Assembly (NCBI GenBank): GCA_910586125.1
Contig: CAJUHP010000005.1
Coordinates: 55,892-119,891, forward strand
Length of the DNA stretch: 64,000 nucleotides
Source of the DNA: an uncultured Lachnospiraceae bacterium
Lineage (GTDB): Bacteria; Bacillota; Clostridia; Lachnospirales; Lachnospiraceae
Reading direction: 5' to 3'
This document shows, in pieces, positions 8,972-18,239 of this stretch (position 1 is its first letter; the number at the start of each line of letters is the position of its first letter). A program made the position numbers and the translations under genes. The notes below the pieces were generated by a model. That model did not search any database, was not told where the DNA came from, and worked only from the letters and a program-made list of their open reading frames with translations.

Positions 8972-9030
8972 AAAGCCAAAGGACTTGACGCCCAAAAAAT
9001 GGGCCAAAAAGAACAGGGACAGGAAAATAA

Positions 9031-11421
9031 ATGAAGCGGACTAACATAAAAAAAGAGTGGATACTGGTACTTTTCTTCGGGCTGTTATTTGCAGCCGGAA
9101 TGGTGGGCGTAAAGGACTACGGCATTTCCTATGATGAGGTTATTGAGCGCAACAGCTCCTTAATCACGTACAAATATATCATAGGGGGAGTGCAGGAAAC
9201 GGTTACAGATACCGTAAACTTTCCTGCCCTGGCAGAGCTGCCCCAATATGTAGATCGCTATTACGGCGTCGCGCTGCAGGAAATCCCGGTTGCAGCAGAA
9301 CATCTATTCGGATTTCATTTAAGCTACCGCAGTATATTTTTGATGCGCCATTTTTTTACGTTCTGTGTATTTTTTGCGGGTTTGGTATTCTTTTACTTTT
9401 TCTTAAAAGAGTGCGGCATCCGGAGACGCTATTGCTGTCTGGGCGTGTTTATGCTCTTTTTATCTCCCAGGATTTTCGCGGACGCCTGCTATAATATCAA
9501 AGACCTGCCGTTTCTTTCTATGACGATTCTCACCCTGTTCTATTGCCTTCGTTTTATCCGCCGCGGTAAAATCACAGAAGGCTTTCTTTGGTGCTTAACC
9601 GGCGCATTGTGTGCAAATATAAGAATTGTCGGAGCGGTTTTCTTCGTGATCGGTGAACTGCTGTTTTTGATTTATGGAAAACAGAAAAAACTGCTGAACA
9701 AGCTATGTTTAGCCGCCGTATGCGGTATCGGGTGTATGTTGCTGTATATTCTGCTGATGCCGGCGCTCTGGGAAAATCCGGTACAGAATACGCTGGAACT
9801 GCTTCGTTCCTTCTCTGATTTTTCCCGCTGGGGAGGAGTCAATTACTATCTGGGACAATGGTACCCCGAAGGAACGGAACCCTGGCACTACTTGTTCGTG
9901 TGGATCTTTGCCACAACACCTGTCATATACTCCGTATGCTTTGTCGGAGGCGCGGTATGCGCTGTCAAAAAGACCATACAACAGGATCCCTGCTGTTCTC
10001 TGCCGGTCATTCTGTGCGGGCTTTGTATCCTAATTCCTGTTTTGTATCTGTTAATCGGACATCCGGTTGTATATAATGGCTGGCGCCATTTCTTTTTCCT
10101 GTACCCTCTGCTTCTTTACTTTGCCGTGTTCTTTGTAAACGAAATGGAACAGAGATTTGCTCACAGCCGGATATGGCGTTTTGCGCTTGCCGCAGGGCTG
10201 GGCGGAAGCTTTCTTACTACTGGCGTATGGATGGCTCAGAATCATCCATACGAATATGTATATTTTAATCCTCTGATCCGGGAATACGCATGGGAGAATC
10301 TGGAGAAGGATTATTGGGCTGTCTCAGAATACGAGCTTATGAAAGAAATCCTGGCCAGGGATTCCTCCGACTCCATTTCGGTCTGCGCGCTTTCCGGAAG
10401 CGGAACCGGCTGGTACCGGATGCCGGACTGGGAACGAAACCGAATCCAAATGATAAAAACAGCAAACGTTCCGATCGCTGATTATGTGATTCAAACCCAT
10501 ACCGCCGGGCAGGAAAGCTTCTCTTCTGCGTATTTATTTCAAAAAGTAAAGGACTTGACAGTGGACGGCGCCGTAATCAGTTCCTTGTTTCAGCGGACCC
10601 GTCTCATATGCGGAGAATACACGTTTCAGTTTTGGCAGAAATCCGGCCAGGTATCCTGTGCATATAATTTATCAAACGCTGTTTGGAAACTGTCTCAGAA
10701 CGGGGAAGAGATGATTCTGGAATCCGGCAGGATAGAAAAGACGAACGAGGCAGCGCTTCAGATGCTGGTGGTGGATAAAGGGCTGTATGAAACGCTCTCG
10801 GCCGTCCAGATTTGGTCGGACACGCAGGAATGGTCATTCGATCCGGCAGAATTTTCCGCCTGCAAAGACGAATTTGTACTGGAATTACCGCAGGAATGCG
10901 AAAACAGCGTGCAGATCCGTCTGGTTCTGCAGCGGGAAAAAATGCAGTGGGCCGAGGGAGAAGCCTGCTACGCTGTCAAACTGGCTGCCGGCCACAAGGA
11001 AGCGGATCTTATCCCGAAAGGTCTCCTCTCCCATTTGGATTCGGTATCGACAAACTATAACGAGGCAGAAATCAGCCGTATCTTGGATGATAACGGGAAA
11101 ACCCGGTGGACCAGCCAAGTCGCACAGACAGAAGGCATGTACATTACCGCTGCCTTGAAGGAAAAACAGGTTTTGGCCGGAGCAAAGCTTTTGCTGGGCG
11201 ACAGCCCCTGGGACTATCCGGTACACCTTCGCATTTTCATATCAGAAAACGGGACCGATTGGCAGGAAATCGAATACCGGACGAAGGATTCGGAATCTTA
11301 CTGGTTTGATGCGGTGGTTAGCCAGTATATCCGTTTTGAATTAGGAAAGGCAGAGGAGGAAATTTCATCGAACTGGTCCGTTTACGAGTTGGAGTTGTAT
11401 ACGCAGCCGGCAAAGGAATAA
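9031..11421 (+). CDS. GT39-like membrane glycosyltransferase with F5/8-type C-terminal domain
   Basis: 796 residues. Residues 1 to about 430 form a polytopic GT-C core with an acidic first loop ('DYGISYDEVIERN') and later 'SYRSIFLMRHFF' and 'NIKDLPF' segments typical of GT39-like proteins. Residues of about 430-660 are a soluble region without a recognised family. The last 130 residues look like a discoidin (F5/8 type C) carbohydrate-binding jelly roll, with 'RILDDNGKTRWTS', 'VHLRIFISENGTDWQEI' and 'YIRFELG'. This implies a membrane glycosyltransferase that also holds its glycan acceptor or product outside the cell. AGGAAA precedes the ATG. It is a single forward gene between reverse-strand operons, with its own promoter. 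Confidence 0.78.
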   Translation: MKRTNIKKEWILVLFFGLLFAAGMVGVKDYGISYDEVIERNSSLITYKYIIGGVQETVTDTVNFPALAELPQYVDRYYGVALQEIPVAAEHLFGFHLSYRSIFLMRHFFTFCVFFAGLVFFYFFLKECGIRRRYCCLGVFMLFLSPRIFADACYNIKDLPFLSMTILTLFYCLRFIRRGKITEGFLWCLTGALCANIRIVGAVFFVIGELLFLIYGKQKKLLNKLCLAAVCGIGCMLLYILLMPALWENPVQNTLELLRSFSDFSRWGGVNYYLGQWYPEGTEPWHYLFVWIFATTPVIYSVCFVGGAVCAVKKTIQQDPCCSLPVILCGLCILIPVLYLLIGHPVVYNGWRHFFFLYPLLLYFAVFFVNEMEQRFAHSRIWRFALAAGLGGSFLTTGVWMAQNHPYEYVYFNPLIREYAWENLEKDYWAVSEYELMKEILARDSSDSISVCALSGSGTGWYRMPDWERNRIQMIKTANVPIADYVIQTHTAGQESFSSAYLFQKVKDLTVDGAVISSLFQRTRLICGEYTFQFWQKSGQVSCAYNLSNAVWKLSQNGEEMILESGRIEKTNEAALQMLVVDKGLYETLSAVQIWSDTQEWSFDPAEFSACKDEFVLELPQECENSVQIRLVLQREKMQWAEGEACYAVKLAAGHKEADLIPKGLLSHLDSVSTNYNEAEISRILDDNGKTRWTSQVAQTEGMYITAALKEKQVLAGAKLLLGDSPWDYPVHLRIFISENGTDWQEIEYRTKDSESYWFDAVVSQYIRFELGKAEEEISSNWSVYELELYTQPAKE

Positions 11422-11440
11422 TCAAACCGCAGAGGCCGCT

Positions 11441-12382
11441 CTACCAGTAACACTGATTCTCCACCTTTGCCGCCCCCGCAGGCCGCTCCTCCTCCAAAGG
11501 CCGCTGCCAGGCATCATTAAACAAAACCTGATAATCCTCCCGGTCATCCCACCGTTTTCCGCGGATTCCAAACAGAAGCTGCAGAGCTCCTCCCATATGG
11601 ACCACCTGTTTTCCCGCCCTCTTCAGACGGGCGGCCAGAGGAAATCCGTACGCCCCGCAGCCCACCAAGGCCACGTCAAAATCTTTCGCCAGCGCCTCCT
11701 GTTCCATATAGGAGAGCGCCTCAAACCAGTCCGCAAACCGCTCGTCTTTCTGACCGGCTATGGTCTGTACCGCCTTCAAGGTCAAAAGCGTAAATTCCGG
11801 CAGGATTTCCGGATTGCCAAACAGTTTTTCCCGGTTTTTGTACTGCCTGCGTATGCTTTCTTCAAACGGGTGAACAATCAGCACCCGTTTTCCCGCCAGC
11901 ACCCTGGTCCACGGCTCCCCGCAGAAAAACGGCTCCAGACCGGACAGAAAACAGCGTTTTGCCTGTCTGACATACGTATCATACACATAGTTTTCCATCG
12001 CCAGCCCGTCCCAGACTCCGATCAGATCTGCCTCTGAACAGGCTTCTTCCATCATCTGCCCAAACGCCATGACCTTTTTTTTGTCTCTGGGAAAAAAGCC
12101 GGCGTTGACGCAGATCGAATCCATGGTCTCCTCCGGAAGCTCCCTGCGAAATCCCCACCGCACTTCCAGCGTTCTCCGAAAGGTCCGCATTTCTCCGCTG
12201 CCCATCCGGCAGGCCATAAACGGCTGCCCCAGGCGAATTTTTTCTTCGATATACCGGTTTGCATGCAGATCATCCAGATATAACGTGTTGTCAAAAATCA
12301 ACTTCGGTTTCTTTTTTAGAACAACCCGTATTCCCTCCGAGACGAAATAGGCGCCGTACCGCAGTCGTTTTCCCATATTCAT
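11441..12382 (-). CDS. GT-D fold (DUF1792-like) putative glycosyltransferase
   Basis: 313 residues, no membrane helix. 'ACRMGSGEMRTF' near residue 55 corresponds to the RxGDGE motif of GT-D/DUF1792 enzymes, with Ser replacing Asp. The C-terminal half has the conserved 'VALVGCGAYGFPLA' and 'GKQVVHMGGALQLLFG' segments seen in these proteins. Known members add sugars to glycans on streptococcal serine-rich adhesins and occur widely in surface polysaccharide loci. It is the last gene of the 21-gene operon, 12 bases after the preceding gene. The altered acidic position in the metal-site motif leaves the exact activity uncertain. Confidence 0.7.
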   Translation of the reverse strand: MNMGKRLRYGAYFVSEGIRVVLKKKPKLIFDNTLYLDDLHANRYIEEKIRLGQPFMACRMGSGEMRTFRRTLEVRWGFRRELPEETMDSICVNAGFFPRDKKKVMAFGQMMEEACSEADLIGVWDGLAMENYVYDTYVRQAKRCFLSGLEPFFCGEPWTRVLAGKRVLIVHPFEESIRRQYKNREKLFGNPEILPEFTLLTLKAVQTIAGQKDERFADWFEALSYMEQEALAKDFDVALVGCGAYGFPLAARLKRAGKQVVHMGGALQLLFGIRGKRWDDREDYQVLFNDAWQRPLEEERPAGAAKVENQCYW

Positions 12383-12394
12383 TCTCCCCTCTTC

Positions 12395-13414
12395 TCAGCC
12401 TTTCGCTATGTGCAGCAGCCGTTTCAGCGTGGACGGCAGCCTCTTCAGCTTCTGTTTTCTGTCCTGTGGGTCGGCAAACCAGAAGCTTTTCACGCCGCCC
12501 TCCAAACTTCGCCATGTCTTGACCAAAGGATATCCCTCACTCAAAATCCGGCAAAATCGTTTGGTGTAGGTCACATCCGGCACCATATGACGGGGATGAC
12601 GCAGGGGGAACTCGTATTCATAGGTCTTTTTGTAATAAACCTGCCGAAGTCCCTTCGGAATCACCGCCATCGATCCGGCCCCGTGTGTGCCGCCCGCCCC
12701 GATCCCGATATTGGACGTCAGATTTTTGACCGGCACGATATCGAGCATATTCTGCGTACTTTTGGTATTCCATATAATCGTTTCAAAATACCGAATCCCG
12801 GAATCCCGGTGCCACCGGCAGGTGTTCACCTTTTCTCTCAACGCCTCGATCTGATCCTGCATCTGCCCCAAAACATAGGGATTTTCCATAAAGCTGTACT
12901 CGGTGTCAAACATTTCCACACAGCGCTTCCATGTGGCCCATCCCCAGATCGCGGAACGGCGGGAAAAAAAGTAGTCCGCATCCTCCGGGCCGTAGACGTC
13001 CAGATGGTTCATTCCCGCTATGGTAAAAACGCGGTTATCGTTCTCATACCGGTCCAATAATTCCTTGCAGAACGGGAAGAAGCTCTGGGATGCCACAATG
13101 TCATCCTCCAGAATAATTCCCTTCTCCACATGGGAAAACATCCAGCAGATCGCATTGTACATGGAAGGATCGCACCCCACATTGCGCTCCTGATAATTGC
13201 GGTAGACCTCGCATTCCCAGTCGATCCCTTCCTCCGCAATCCGGCGGCACTGAGCTATCCGCTCCTCATCCCCCTTCCCCTCTCTGGGGCCGTCCTGATA
13301 CAAAAACAGTTTGCTGGGCCGGGCTTTTCGCACCTGTTCAAACACCTGCAAAAAGGTATCGGGCCGGACAAAAAACACACAAAGGACTGCGACGTCAATC
13401 TGATACGGTTTCAT
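12395..13414 (-). CDS. GT-A type glycosyltransferase (GT2-like)
   Basis: 339 residues. The N-terminal Rossmann-like nucleotide-binding half contains 'KLFLYQDGPREG' and a DxD-type metal site in 'GIILEDDIVAS'. The middle has 'RSAIWGWATWKRC', typical of a subgroup of glycosyltransferases annotated as hemolysin-like or GT2. A cytosolic inverting transferase adding one residue to the lipid-linked repeat is the likely role. The ATG at 13414 is chosen because GGAGGG stands five bases before it. It lies inside the end of the upstream GT4 gene (20-bp overlap), so translation is coupled. The longer frame upstream is just the antisense of the GT4 gene end. Confidence 0.75.
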   Translation of the reverse strand: MKPYQIDVAVLCVFFVRPDTFLQVFEQVRKARPSKLFLYQDGPREGKGDEERIAQCRRIAEEGIDWECEVYRNYQERNVGCDPSMYNAICWMFSHVEKGIILEDDIVASQSFFPFCKELLDRYENDNRVFTIAGMNHLDVYGPEDADYFFSRRSAIWGWATWKRCVEMFDTEYSFMENPYVLGQMQDQIEALREKVNTCRWHRDSGIRYFETIIWNTKSTQNMLDIVPVKNLTSNIGIGAGGTHGAGSMAVIPKGLRQVYYKKTYEYEFPLRHPRHMVPDVTYTKRFCRILSEGYPLVKTWRSLEGGVKSFWFADPQDRKQKLKRLPSTLKRLLHIAKG

Positions 13415-14774
13415 CGGCTCCCTCCAAAATCTCCTGATAAACGGCAAGCATCGCGGCGGCGTTCTTTGCCCGGTCATATGTCCCGGCGGCCCGCACCGCG
13501 GCCGCCTCCCCCAGACGCTTCGCTCTCGCCGGGTCCGCAAAAATCTGTTTTACATACCAGGCCAGCAGATACGGCGCATCACAGGGATAGAGATATCCTT
13601 CCTCCCCGTGCGTCAGCAGATTTTTTACGCCGCCCACGTCAGAGGATACGACCGGCATCCCCAAAAGCATGGCTTCCCCCACCGAATTCGGAGAATTTTC
13701 GATGGAGGAGGGACTGACAAATACATTGGCCCGCAGATACCGCTGCAGCACTTCCTCCTCGGACAAAAAACCGGTGAAGATCACTCTCTCCCGCAGACCA
13801 AGCTTCTCTATCATCTTTTCGATATAGCGCCCATAGGAAGACTGGCGCAGCCAGTCCTTCCAGCTTCTTTTGGTGATATCGCCCCCGGCCACATAGACTT
13901 TGGCCGCCGGATAATGGGCCAGGATCTCCGGCATGGCCTCCAGCATATAGTGGAATCCTTTGATCGGATAGCTGCCCTGGCTGACAAAAATCGAGTACGG
14001 CTCACAGCCTTCTTTGTTCCATCTGGCCTGGTAGAAGCTGTCCCGCAGAATCTCGTTGCAGAAATGATAGTTCACATCCGGATGGATTTCCTCCGTACAG
14101 GCTCGATCCCAGTCCGTGCGTCCCAGGACATGGGACGCCTGCCGGATGGCGCTGCGCTCATACTCTCCTCTTCGCACAAAGCTTTTCTGCTGGCGGTACA
14201 GATTATCCCGTTTGACAATATCGCGGAAGGTACATCCCCGGCGAACCCAGCCCGGCACCCCGGCCATAAAATGTCTGGCATAGACCGACACCATTCCCTG
14301 GATGCCGATCACCGTCCGGTTCGGATGACGAAACGCCTTCACCGCCGCCAGAGAATGCAGATACTCTGTGCCGAAAATATGGAGCACATCCGGTTTAAAT
14401 TTCCGGATAATCTCCCGTATCTGCTCTTCCACATCGGAATCATATTTCTCCATAACCAGACGCTTCTGATAGAAACTATAGTAGGACAGTTCCATGGAGG
14501 AGGCAGGCGCCGCAACCAGAGCTGCTCCGGACAAATCGCACGCCGCAGATACGTCCGTATTTTCTGGCAAGGCTGCGCGGATCACAATCTCCGTCTTCCC
14601 GGAGATGGACTCCCCCCGCTCGCAGGTCGGAAAACAGACGCCCAGCTCCACCTGCCCGCTGCCAGCCAGCGCATGAAGCAGACCGCTCATCCAGCCGCCC
14701 ACTGCGGGGATTGCTCGGTTGTGCGCCCTGGCGATCTCCGGCAGCATGATATTACACACCCACAGAATTCTCAC
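13395..14774 (-). CDS. Glycosyltransferase family 4
   Basis: 459 residues of GT-B fold. The N-terminal domain starts 'VRILWVCNIMLPE' and has the acceptor-side 'VGGWMSGLL'. The C-terminal domain holds 'FVSQGSYPIKGFHYMLEA' and the E-x7-E signature in 'SSIENSPNSVGEAMLLG', which binds the nucleotide-sugar diphosphate. It is a retaining cytosolic transferase; donor and acceptor cannot be assigned. The start is a GTG at 14774, six bases after GGAGGAG and overlapping the upstream acetyltransferase end by 23 bp. ATG and TTG codons further upstream lack a binding site and add non-conserved residues. Confidence 0.85.
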   Translation of the reverse strand: MRILWVCNIMLPEIARAHNRAIPAVGGWMSGLLHALAGSGQVELGVCFPTCERGESISGKTEIVIRAALPENTDVSAACDLSGAALVAAPASSMELSYYSFYQKRLVMEKYDSDVEEQIREIIRKFKPDVLHIFGTEYLHSLAAVKAFRHPNRTVIGIQGMVSVYARHFMAGVPGWVRRGCTFRDIVKRDNLYRQQKSFVRRGEYERSAIRQASHVLGRTDWDRACTEEIHPDVNYHFCNEILRDSFYQARWNKEGCEPYSIFVSQGSYPIKGFHYMLEAMPEILAHYPAAKVYVAGGDITKRSWKDWLRQSSYGRYIEKMIEKLGLRERVIFTGFLSEEEVLQRYLRANVFVSPSSIENSPNSVGEAMLLGMPVVSSDVGGVKNLLTHGEEGYLYPCDAPYLLAWYVKQIFADPARAKRLGEAAAVRAAGTYDRAKNAAAMLAVYQEILEGADETVSD

Positions 14775-15357
14775 TCCCGTCTCCTCCCTGCCTGATTCTT
14801 CTGGCCGGATTTCCGGCCCAGACTTCATCGGGTCCAATATTTTTTGTCACCACGGAGCCGGCGCCGATGATACTGCGATCCCCGATGGTCACTCCCTTTA
14901 AAATAATGCTGTGCGCCCCGATAAACACATTCTCTCCGATCACAACCGGCTTTTTTACCGGCTCTTCCCTCTCATAATCGCCCCGAACCCGGTAGTCCAG
15001 AGAGTGAAAATCCGTATCGTAAATCTTCACACTGCCGCCGATCAACGTTCCCGCGCCGATGGACACGCTGTCATGGCAGACGATCGCCGCATTGGAAATC
15101 CCCACATTCTCCCCGATTGTCAGCGAAGCTCCCTCTTTCACGGAAAGAATGGTCTGCGTATCCCCTCCAATCGGATTGGAGGAGAGGCAGGAATTGATCG
15201 TGACACCCGTTCCGATCCGAATCGTGCCATGGCCGAAAATCTGTATCTTTCCGTGGATCGTCACCTTTCCTTTTGCCGAAACACCCCGGTAATGCAGAAT
15301 ACAGAAATTATAAATCCGGTCTCCCAGACAAAGCACCCAGGTCAGAAAACGCTTCAT
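14752..15357 (-). CDS. Left-handed beta-helix O-acetyltransferase
   Basis: 201 residues. Hexapeptide repeats ([LIV]-G-x4) run through most of the protein ('IGTGVTINS', 'IGENVGISNAAIVC', 'IGAGTLIGG', 'IGENVFIGA', 'IGDRSIIGAGSVVTK') and the end 'VWAGNPARRIR' closes the fold. The catalytic His is probably in 'TDFHSLDY'. This maltose/galactoside acetyltransferase-like group transfers acetyl from acetyl-CoA to a sugar hydroxyl, so it may acetylate a residue of the repeat unit. AGGAGG is placed seven bases before the ATG. It shares an ATGA overlap with the upstream fucosyltransferase-like gene. Confidence 0.85.
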   Translation of the reverse strand: MKRFLTWVLCLGDRIYNFCILHYRGVSAKGKVTIHGKIQIFGHGTIRIGTGVTINSCLSSNPIGGDTQTILSVKEGASLTIGENVGISNAAIVCHDSVSIGAGTLIGGSVKIYDTDFHSLDYRVRGDYEREEPVKKPVVIGENVFIGAHSIILKGVTIGDRSIIGAGSVVTKNIGPDEVWAGNPARRIRQGGDGSENSVGV

Positions 15358-16289
15358 CCATTCGCCTCCTCATTTTTGTGATACAGCGCTGCGATTTGTC
15401 TCCCCGTCTTTTCATCGATCTTCCCGTCCGTCTCAATCTCAAACCGGTCCTCCTCCGGGGTTAGAATCTTCTCTTTTCTCTGATTTACATAACAGATACA
15501 ATTCGCTCTGCCCAGATACCTGGCCCACATGGAGAAGGAGGAACCGGACGCCACCAGCAGAGGAAACCGGCTGAGCGCCAGGATATCCGCGATACTGGTT
15601 CCAAAAGATATCCGCTTTACGCCCGGCAGGGATAAAACCGGCTCCAGCTCCTCCTCGGTTCCGTCTGAAAATACGCAGAACGGAAGAGCCTCTCCCGCAT
15701 ACCGGCGGATCTCTTCGATGATCTGCACATACCATTGCATCGGAAGCGCACTGTCATGCCGCCCGTTTCTCACCTCCGCCTCCGCTACCCGCCCAAAGTC
15801 TCCCAAGCGGATATGAATCCCCGCACTGCGGGCCGCCTCCTGTCCAAAGGCTTCCTCCAAGGGAGCGCGGTTCTTCTCCTTCAGATTGGAGGTAATCAAA
15901 TCATATACATAGCGATACTCATAGAGCAGCGATTCAAAACATCCCTCAAAACCGGTAAACTCCACAATCGTTTCATCCTCCAGGCGGATATTCTCTTTCT
16001 GCTCTTCCGAAAGACGGCTGCACGAAAAAAGCAGCCTCAGCTTGCGAATGCCTCCGATCGCGCCCTGCCGGTTCAAAAACAGATCTCCGTAAAAGCGTTT
16101 ATCCGGCTCGCGGCGCAGCCAAGGCCCCATCTTGATGCTGGGCCAGGTAGGCCAGATCATCCTGCAGTCGTTCTCTCTGGCAAAGACCGCCGCTCTGGCC
16201 CAGGCAAACAAAATGTTGCCCAGACCTGCGCCGCCCAAACGCACCACTCCCAAGTCATGGGCCGACAGTTTTGGATATACATAGTTCAT
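15354..16289 (-). CDS. GT11 (alpha-1,2-fucosyltransferase-like) glycosyltransferase
   Basis: 311 residues. Motif I 'HIRLGD' (159-164) is the HxRxGD motif of GT11 that contacts GDP-fucose. The N-terminus has 'RLGGAGLGNILFAWARA', and the C-terminal part 'LVASGSSFSMWARYLG' matches the late family motif. GT11 enzymes transfer L-fucose to a terminal galactose in alpha-1,2 linkage; family membership is clear but the donor is inferred. No GDP-fucose biosynthesis gene is in this window. The ATG at 16289 follows a GGGGGGAGAG site. A longer frame to 16493 overlaps the EpsG gene and is rejected. Confidence 0.82.
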   Translation of the reverse strand: MNYVYPKLSAHDLGVVRLGGAGLGNILFAWARAAVFARENDCRMIWPTWPSIKMGPWLRREPDKRFYGDLFLNRQGAIGGIRKLRLLFSCSRLSEEQKENIRLEDETIVEFTGFEGCFESLLYEYRYVYDLITSNLKEKNRAPLEEAFGQEAARSAGIHIRLGDFGRVAEAEVRNGRHDSALPMQWYVQIIEEIRRYAGEALPFCVFSDGTEEELEPVLSLPGVKRISFGTSIADILALSRFPLLVASGSSFSMWARYLGRANCICYVNQRKEKILTPEEDRFEIETDGKIDEKTGRQIAALYHKNEEANG

Positions 16290-16303
16290 CGCGCTCTCCC
16301 CCC

Positions 16304-17392
16304 TTAAGAAATGATCTGATATTCCCAGAAACCGCTGCCGCTGCTTAAAACCGGTACCATATAGAAAAACAGCATAATCCCCCAGATCACCGCATAGTAC
16401 AGCGTCCGCAGAACCCGGCTCTCCTCGCAGGAAATCACTTCGGGCAGAATCAGGGCGTAAAAACAGATAAAATATAGCTGCAGGCGGCCCCACATCGGAA
16501 TCCAGTAAAAGCAGGTGTACAGGCCCAGAAGCAGAACCGACATGTTGATATACAGGATGTTTCGCTTATCCCTCTGTAAAAGCTTTTTGTAATAAAGAAA
16601 ACACAGGATAACATAAATCAGGCACAAAATAATCTGGACCGGAGAAAATTCTTCATATAAATACGTATCGGAGGTGTTGGCCGCGCTGGGATAAAACCGC
16701 AGCAAAAAGCCATTGATCTGCTCCCGCAGAAAAAACGCGAGACTCGCCATTGCCAGATACACAAAATACATGGCCTGGCTGTAAGGAAACAGCATCAGAA
16801 TCAAAACCGGCAGAACAATCAGGGCGGTCCGGTGAAACAGCGACGCGCCCAGAATCAGCAGAACGCTGGCTAGGAGACGTCTTTGCCTGGCATAGCCAAA
16901 GGCCAGCAGCACAACGGCGCAGGCCATGCCCTGTCTTATCAGATTAAATCCCTGGTAGTAGATGGTGGTGTAAAACAAATACAGACTGATCGGCACAAAC
17001 CGGGAAAATTTCAAAATGCAGGTCAGGCCAAACATGCAGATCAGGGCGTTTGTCACAAAAATCAGCCACTGCGGATTCGTGGTATACAGGGAGAGAATCC
17101 GGTTCAGCCACACATAGCCCCTCTCCGTCCCCCCATACAGAACATGATCCCAGTCCTTGCAGATATTTTCAAAAATAGTGCAGTACGACTCGAAATCCGT
17201 ACCCACGCGATAACGCAGTCCGCCGAACAGAAGAAAAACCGCAAAAATCACGCACCAGAACAGAAAAGAAACCGACACGCGGATCTCCCGTTTGGGCAGA
17301 AGCAGTCTGCCTTCCCAATGATTTTGTTTGCTAAGCTCCACGCCAAAGCCCAGGGCCACGATCAGCCCCATGACCAGAAAATAGATCTCCAT
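16304..17392 (-). CDS. EpsG-family polytopic protein, probable polysaccharide polymerase
   Basis: 362 residues with roughly ten hydrophobic helices. 'FGGLRYRVGTDFESY' near residue 60 is the EpsG-family signature (G-x-R-x2-xGtDy). 'GFNLIRQGMACAVVLLAF' is the second conserved block, carrying the Arg usually found there. EpsG proteins fill the Wzy role in exopolysaccharide clusters, joining lipid-linked repeats outside the membrane. It lies between GT2 and GT11 genes in the operon. Its presence beside an ABC-type exporter in the same operon is unusual. Confidence 0.82.
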   Translation of the reverse strand: MEIYFLVMGLIVALGFGVELSKQNHWEGRLLLPKREIRVSVSFLFWCVIFAVFLLFGGLRYRVGTDFESYCTIFENICKDWDHVLYGGTERGYVWLNRILSLYTTNPQWLIFVTNALICMFGLTCILKFSRFVPISLYLFYTTIYYQGFNLIRQGMACAVVLLAFGYARQRRLLASVLLILGASLFHRTALIVLPVLILMLFPYSQAMYFVYLAMASLAFFLREQINGFLLRFYPSAANTSDTYLYEEFSPVQIILCLIYVILCFLYYKKLLQRDKRNILYINMSVLLLGLYTCFYWIPMWGRLQLYFICFYALILPEVISCEESRVLRTLYYAVIWGIMLFFYMVPVLSSGSGFWEYQIIS

Positions 17393-17411
17393 GTAGACTC
17401 CGTCTCTATTT

Positions 17412-18239
17412 TTAGTGCCGGTTTTTCAGTATCCCAAAAAAGGTTCCCGCCTTCTTTAGATAGCGGATCATCTGATGCCATAGATGGCCGGGAAGATAGC
17501 GGGGAGGCGTGCTGAGAAAAATAAATGACAGGCGGTACAGAGGATTGCAGCCAGACCGCTTGCCGAACAGCTTTTTCACCGTCAGTTCGTCATACCGGTT
17601 ATCTCCCGTCGCTCCCTCGTCAAAGGTATACCGCAACTGACCAAACGAATGGATTTTTATGCCTTTGCGCCAGGCGCGGATCGTCAGTTCAAAATCCGCA
17701 AAGTAATGCGGCAGCAGAAACGGATGCATTTTGCCGGTCTTACGCCATATCTCTACGGTCAGAAAAAGGCTCCTCGTCGACGCGCAGTTCCCTTCGCTGT
17801 CCGGCGGCAGAAGCCGCCCGGTTCCATCCCGGAAGGAATGCGCAAAGATGCCGTCCAAATGCTTCCCGCTGTTCAGACCGTAACCGTTTCCGGCTACCAT
17901 CGTCTGCGGATATTCGCCCAGCAGGCGGATGCCTGTCTCGATGTAGTTCTCCGCATAACAGGTGTCATCGTTTGTCAGAAGCACCGCCTCTTCCTGCGCG
18001 GCATGCTCCATCAGCCACTGGTATGCCATTTGAAGCGCTCCGCCCCACCAGAGATTCCCGTCCCCGTACAGGACCGTCGAGCGCGGAAAACGCTCCCTCA
18101 CCATTTTGTCTGTGCCGTCTGTAGATCCGTCGTCCACCAGCAGCAGATGAATGTCTTTGTATGTCTGAGACAAGAGGCTTTCCACAAACTTTTCGGTTAT
18201 GGCCCTCCGGTTATGCACAGCCGTTATCACATGTATCAT
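17412..18239 (-). CDS. Glycosyltransferase family 2
   Basis: 275 residues of GT-A fold. The N-terminal 'VITAVHNRRAITEKFVESL' and 'LLVDDGSTDGT' bind the nucleotide, and 'LLTNDDT' is the DxD-type metal site. 'GNLWWGGALQMAYQW' is characteristic of a rhamnosyl- or sugar-transferase subgroup. It is a soluble inverting transferase acting on the lipid-linked glycan. It shares a four-base ATGA overlap with the upstream GT4 gene. The donor is not deducible. Confidence 0.85.
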   Translation of the reverse strand: MIHVITAVHNRRAITEKFVESLLSQTYKDIHLLLVDDGSTDGTDKMVRERFPRSTVLYGDGNLWWGGALQMAYQWLMEHAAQEEAVLLTNDDTCYAENYIETGIRLLGEYPQTMVAGNGYGLNSGKHLDGIFAHSFRDGTGRLLPPDSEGNCASTRSLFLTVEIWRKTGKMHPFLLPHYFADFELTIRAWRKGIKIHSFGQLRYTFDEGATGDNRYDELTVKKLFGKRSGCNPLYRLSFIFLSTPPRYLPGHLWHQMIRYLKKAGTFFGILKNRH

